Below, in pieces: positions 60,223-64,000 of a stretch of 64,000 nt of DNA. Made by a program: the position numbers and the translations under genes. The stretch is from Gnetum montanum (lineage: Eukaryota; Streptophyta; Gnetopsida; Gnetales; Gnetaceae). The stretch spans positions 149,706 to 213,705 of the forward strand of contig MNCI01020454.1 of NCBI GenBank assembly GCA_015680685.1. Reading direction: 5' to 3'. Under the pieces are notes generated by a model that was not told the origin of the DNA, made no database searches, and saw only the letters and a list, made by a program, of their open reading frames with translations. Each line of letters opens with the position of its first letter. Within the stretch, counting starts at the first letter, position 1.

Positions 60223-60589
60223 CGTAAGCTAGTACCATGCAAATGAAGGTGATGTATGCACAATGAACAAAGGTGAAGAGTGGGTGGGGATAATATGTGT
60301 TTTTTTCTGCAAGGGAGCCTTGATCATGCAGTTGTTTCCTAGTCGGATGTAGTCTAGGAGGCATGCTAGGTTGCTCTGGGAGGCTTTCAGATTTTACCAC
60401 TCATTCAGGTGTTTTAGCTCTAGGTGTTGCATTTTTTGCCGCATGTGTTGCATCAAGAGGCTCTTCTTTCAATACTTGTAACATGTCTGTGTTATGGTAA
60501 GCTTGAAAGGGAGTGTTGTCACCATGTATAATGACTTTTCCACCTTCATATGGAAGGCGGATTTCTTGATGTATCGGTGAGGAAAAGGC

Positions 60590-60640
60590 TTATTGTTGGG
60601 CTAGCCAAGGTCTACCAAGAATCATGTTGAAACTTAGTGT
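60590..60640 (-). pseudogene. Protease C-terminal fragment of the B1 element
   Basis: TLSFNMILGRPWLAQQ on the minus strand matches the conserved retropepsin end FNLILGRSWLAQL of element A. Upstream (higher coordinate) the sequence changes at once to LTR B2, so the catalytic half is absent. Confidence 0.8.
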
Positions 60641-61860
60641 ACCATCCGAAATCGTCGGTCTTTGGCTGAAAGAAAACAGAAACCGAGGGATCACAGGACA
60701 CGCACAGAAGACCCTACCTTTGCCTGAGGGTGAGTTAGAATGAACAAAGGTAGAGTACCTTGGATGGTCTGCACGCGGATCAAGCAAGGATTTCCCCAAA
60801 CGTACACCGAGGTGCTATACGCTGGGTTATACATGAACGGCGTAACAGGCGTAAAATAGAGCTTAAATAACGTAATTGATGCGAACGGAGCATAAACATA
60901 AAAGAGCGTAAACAGAATACATGCAATGATTAATGCAAAATTTAACAGATTTTATGAAGAAAATGTAATAATGGCATTTCAAAATGAGAGTTGCAATGCA
61001 TCGGTCTAACGTAGTTGTGGCTTTGACACAAGGCAGATGAAAAGCCCCGGTGGATGCAGGGATGATTGTGGGCTGGTTCATGCTATAGGCACAGCGTAGA
61101 GGCTGTATGCTTAGCATACAGGGTTGTCCAGCATACAAGGTTCTCTGCTCTGGTTCCTAGCATCTCTTCTCTCTGGTTTTGCACTAAAATTGGCCAACCG
61201 ACCTCTATCTCGTGGAAAATTGGGGCTTTTATATAGGTTTTGACGTTAGACTCGTGTTGGGTGACACGTGGTGCATTGACCGGGTGCAAATAAATGAAAT
61301 TTACAAGTGTACAGTATATTACATTTGCTGAGCGTATACGCTGTATCAAGCGGGCGTAGACTCTGGGCATATATGCTGGATGTGCTAGGCGTATATGCTG
61401 GATGTGCATGGGTGTATATGCTAGGCGTATACGCTATGGATGCTGAGCGTATATGCTGGAGCGTTTACGCTGAAGTTTGCTGGGCATATATGCTCGAGCG
61501 TATACACTGATGGTTGCTGCCTTGTACCAAGTCTTGTTCTGCAGTGTTGTTTCCATGCCGTCTTCGGGGATTGCATGTCGAGCGTATGCATCAGTCATAC
61601 AAGCTAAACATACTTGTGAGGTGTGTACGCTGGTCGTGTACGCTGTGAACATCGGGCGTATACGCTGGGTGTATACGCTGAATGTAAACTTGGGGGTATA
61701 TGCTGGGCGTATACGCTGAGAATGCATACTTAGTGAAAATTAAGCATCTGATCTCCGAAGTTGCCATGTTTGATACCAGATATAGCCATGGTCTTCTGTG
61801 AGACCCAGGGACCTGCTTCTTGTTGGAAGAGTACTAAGCTTGAATTTTTGTGGTGTTTCA
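60638..61860 (-). repeat. LTR B2, minus strand (1.2 kb)
   Basis: On the minus strand it starts TGAAACACCACAAAAATT (61860) and ends at GGTACA (60638). It aligns with B1 at both ends. A TATA box (CTATATAAAAG, minus strand) lies at 61227-61236. The part 61085-61735 is packed with GCGTATACGC-type palindromes. A PPT-like tract adjoins it at 61861, so it is a 3' LTR. Its other edge interrupts a protease gene. Confidence 0.8.
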
Positions 61861-62081
61861 TTGGCCCCTATTTGTTGATGCTTGGAGGAATCGACCCAAG
61901 AAGCGTCGACAAAGAAGTGCAAAACACCACAAGCAACTCGATAAAGGCATTGTCCTTTGCCACCTGACTAGACATCATCGCACTGTGTTCCATAGTACAT
62001 AGGATTGGGAAAGTGAAATTTGTAGCTGGTAGGAAAATGGAGATTGTGGGGACTGGTAACTGTCTAAGGGATTGTGCTTGG
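61861..62081 (-). mobile_element. 3' internal end of the B2 element
   Basis: This 221-bp stretch aligns with the PPT-side internal sequence of the B1 element at 58577-58800 (shared TTTGTTGATGCTTGGAGGAA and ATTGGGAAA). It is cut at 62081 by the LTR A'. It contains the PPT and hairpin arm (61922-61932) and no gene. Confidence 0.78.
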
Positions 62082-63448
62082 TGTAACGATAGAAAATGTC
62101 GGCAGCTGGAAATACCGACCGATATTCCGGCATACACAGTTTTAGCCACGGATCCTCGCGAGGGCTATGCTGGAAAAACGAATCCGCGGTGCCCTGAACG
62201 GTCTTGTCGATTAGACAAGGACTTACGGGTCAATAAAATAATGCAAAGTGCGTAAAAGAGAGCGATCTGATTCGAGGGACCGTAAGGCAAGGGGGAAAGC
62301 GATGTGATCGGATCGCGACGGCGATAATGCTAAACACGATGAGAGGAGGCTGGCAAAAGAGAAACACGTAGCTTCAAGATCTGCGCTTTGACTTACAAAT
62401 GTATATTTCGTGTGAGAAATTACACTGGGGAATCCCCGATTACAGGATGTGAAACAAGCACAAAAGAACAAGCAAAACGGTCTAAATAGAAGTTCGATCT
62501 ACCTCGTGGGCTAAGCTGAGATGCAAGGTAGGCCAAGCTTCGACGTCTACCAATCAACTGTGTTTGATCGATAAAGTCTCTTCAGCAGAAAGATTGCTCC
62601 TGTCACCGATGCTCAAATCTGTATTCTGCTTCGGCTGTAAGGTGATGATGTCCCTTATTGCCAAAGCGTTGTTCTTTGTATTTCTGCTCCAAAGTGCTAA
62701 GTGCTCTGGTGCTCAAAATTATGCTTTTCTGCTTCTCTGAGTTCTTGCTAACCCAAATTTTCGCCAACCGACCCCTGTATCTTTGTCAACTGGGGTATTT
62801 ATAGGCCGCGACACTTCACGGAGAAGGCGCAACCTTGATGATGTGGGCTCCGGATGTTGCGGGCCCTGCTGGTATGATCTTTTAAGTCAGACTGTGACTA
62901 CGCAAAACACGCTTGTTTGCGTGTTGTGCGTGTGAGAAGTAAGTAGGTGTTGAGCGTGCTTTAATTATTTTCAGGCTGGATTACACTCATTCGCATTGCG
63001 TTGTGTATATGAGCGTAATCTGGTAAAAAAAAAACAACAAGCTCAGAGTTGCTTTACGCTCACTACGCAGTTGCGCGTAATGAAGCGTAAGAAATGCACA
63101 ATTTTACGCTCACTATGCAGTTGCGCGTGTCAGAGCATAAAACGATGTGTAAATTACGCTCACTACGCAGCTGTGCATATGAAGCGTAAAACGATGAGCA
63201 ACTTGAATGATAACATACGCAATGATACGCACCGCTGCGTGTCGAGCGTAAAAACAAGTTACGCATGCGCCGGGAGGAAAAGCATCAAACTATTGCGCTT
63301 CTTTAGACTCTGCTTTTGACCATTTTGGAGCTTATTACATGCCGTGCGTAATAGAGCATAAACTTGTGTTGGAATGAAGGTGGAATGTGCTCTTGCTTGA
63401 ATTGCGAACCTTTTCCTGAGGCCGACCCGTAATTTTCACGGTGTTTCA
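62082..63448 (-). repeat. LTR A', minus-strand second copy of the element A LTR family
   Basis: On the minus strand it starts TGAAACACCGTGAAAATT (63448) and ends CGTTACA (62082), matching the A LTR at both ends. The block AAAAACGAATCCGCGGTG (62171) is the reverse complement of the A LTR near 55796. A TATA box (CTATAAATACCCC, minus) lies at 62794-62804. Four variants of the TTACGCTCACTACGCAG palindrome fill 63050-63260. It is a 3' LTR, since the PPT adjoins it at 63449. Confidence 0.87.
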
Positions 63449-64000
63449 ATGGCCCCTCTTTTTTGACGGTTAGAGGGCTTACCCGAAGAACGTCGACAAA
63501 GAATGCGAAACACCGGATTTGTAGAAGCAAGAACAGCGTGCATCCATGGCTACTCAAGCATTGCTCTGTCCACGTGAATGAGATTGACGGATATAGGAGA
63601 TAAAGGGATGTAACTGGAAACAGGTTCGGCAAAAATGCGAAATGTATGGTTATTCAGGCCAACAGGAATGCTTTCAGACGAGCGTAGTGCGTCAATATGA
63701 GATGTCTCTGTTACAAACTGTAGCAGGAATGCGTGCGAAAGGAGCGTTGCGCGTCACTTTCTACGATATCTCTGCTAGCGTGAGTGCGGAAAACGAAGAT
63801 GTGCATATATGGATATTGCGTATGGGAACTGGGTGGTGGGAAGAAGGAAAAAGAAATTGAGGTCAGATGTGTGTTGGGAAAACCTGAGCAACCATTTCAA
63901 CCCGCTGTTGTACTTCACCACTCAGGTCGACGCACCTTTGAATGACGTGCTCTGAGATAAGTAGCCTGCAACCACAAAAGAAAACAGGGGACACCATTGC
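63449..64000 (-). mobile_element. 3' internal end of element A', running off the window
   Basis: On the minus strand this is the PPT (AAAAAAGAGGGGCCAT next to 63448), the hairpin arm (63507-63516) and 3' untranslated sequence aligning with 53640-54370 of element A. No ORF is conserved between the two copies. The rest of the element would lie beyond the right edge. Confidence 0.85.

Larger units (their letters stand above)
58577..60637 (-). mobile_element. Internal region of the B1 element, heavily deleted
   Basis: Reading on the minus strand from 60637: a protease C-terminus (TLSFNMILGRPWLAQQ, 60590-60640); a short low-similarity stretch; GGCCTTAAACTA minisatellite units (about 60135-60220); GTTTA-type minisatellite units matching element A's 3' array (about 59740-60000); a 3' untranslated part with a pyrimidine-rich tract on the plus strand (59150-59235); and the PPT side (58577-58660). 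RT, RNase H, integrase and the antisense gene of element A have no counterpart here. The element is a deletion derivative that depends on others, or is dead. No intact ORF is called. Confidence 0.7.

Overview
The window looks like nuclear DNA from a land plant with a large, repeat-rich genome. Three things support this: about 27.6 kb of degenerate plant-type telomere heptamers (TTTAGGG/CCCTAAA), giant Ty3/gypsy retrotransposons of the Tat/Ogre type (pol with a second RNase H domain), and Penelope-like elements. I see no ordinary host gene and cannot name the species. Endonuclease-lacking Penelope-like elements have been reported in a lycophyte, so a non-flowering plant is possible, but that is only a hint.

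Layout. 1-979: minus-strand gag fragment of a Tat-like element, cut off mid-gene. 980-6738: degenerate CCCTAAA-oriented repeats. 6739-28550: the same kind of repeat flipped to TTTAGGG. 28551-28816: a short AT-rich array whose unit contains AGGGTTAAG. 28817-38467: two full-length tandem Penelope-like elements (PLE1, PLE2), both antisense, each preceded by a TTTTAGGG-containing spacer. A third copy (PLE3) is 5'-truncated and runs into 225 bp of telomere-like repeats (55951-56175). On the G-rich strand this gives repeats, then PLE 3' end to 5' end, again and again. That is the order expected if PLE RNA is reverse transcribed from the 3' end of a telomere.

38586-55901: a 17.3-kb Tat/Ogre-like LTR retrotransposon (element A) split PLE3. 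It has 1.53-kb LTRs (TG...CA), a perfect AACAA target duplication, PBS, PPT, gag, protease, RT, two RNase H domains and integrase, all damaged by point mutations. A putative 5.1-kb intron lies between protease and RT, and its ends join in frame. Inside the intron, on the opposite strand, is an eight-exon gene of about 1,040 codons (44769-48852). Intron phases match at nearly every junction. I do not recognise the product.

56176-64000: a chain of minus-strand relatives. LTR B1 (56176-58576) belongs to an internally deleted element. That element is interrupted by the LTR B2 element (60638-62081), which is interrupted in turn by a second member of the A family (A', 62082 to the window end). Features shared across A, A', B1 and B2, which suggest retained function, are a covarying hairpin that loops out the polypurine tract, two minisatellites (seen in A and B1), and dense TACGC/GCGTA palindromes in the LTRs.
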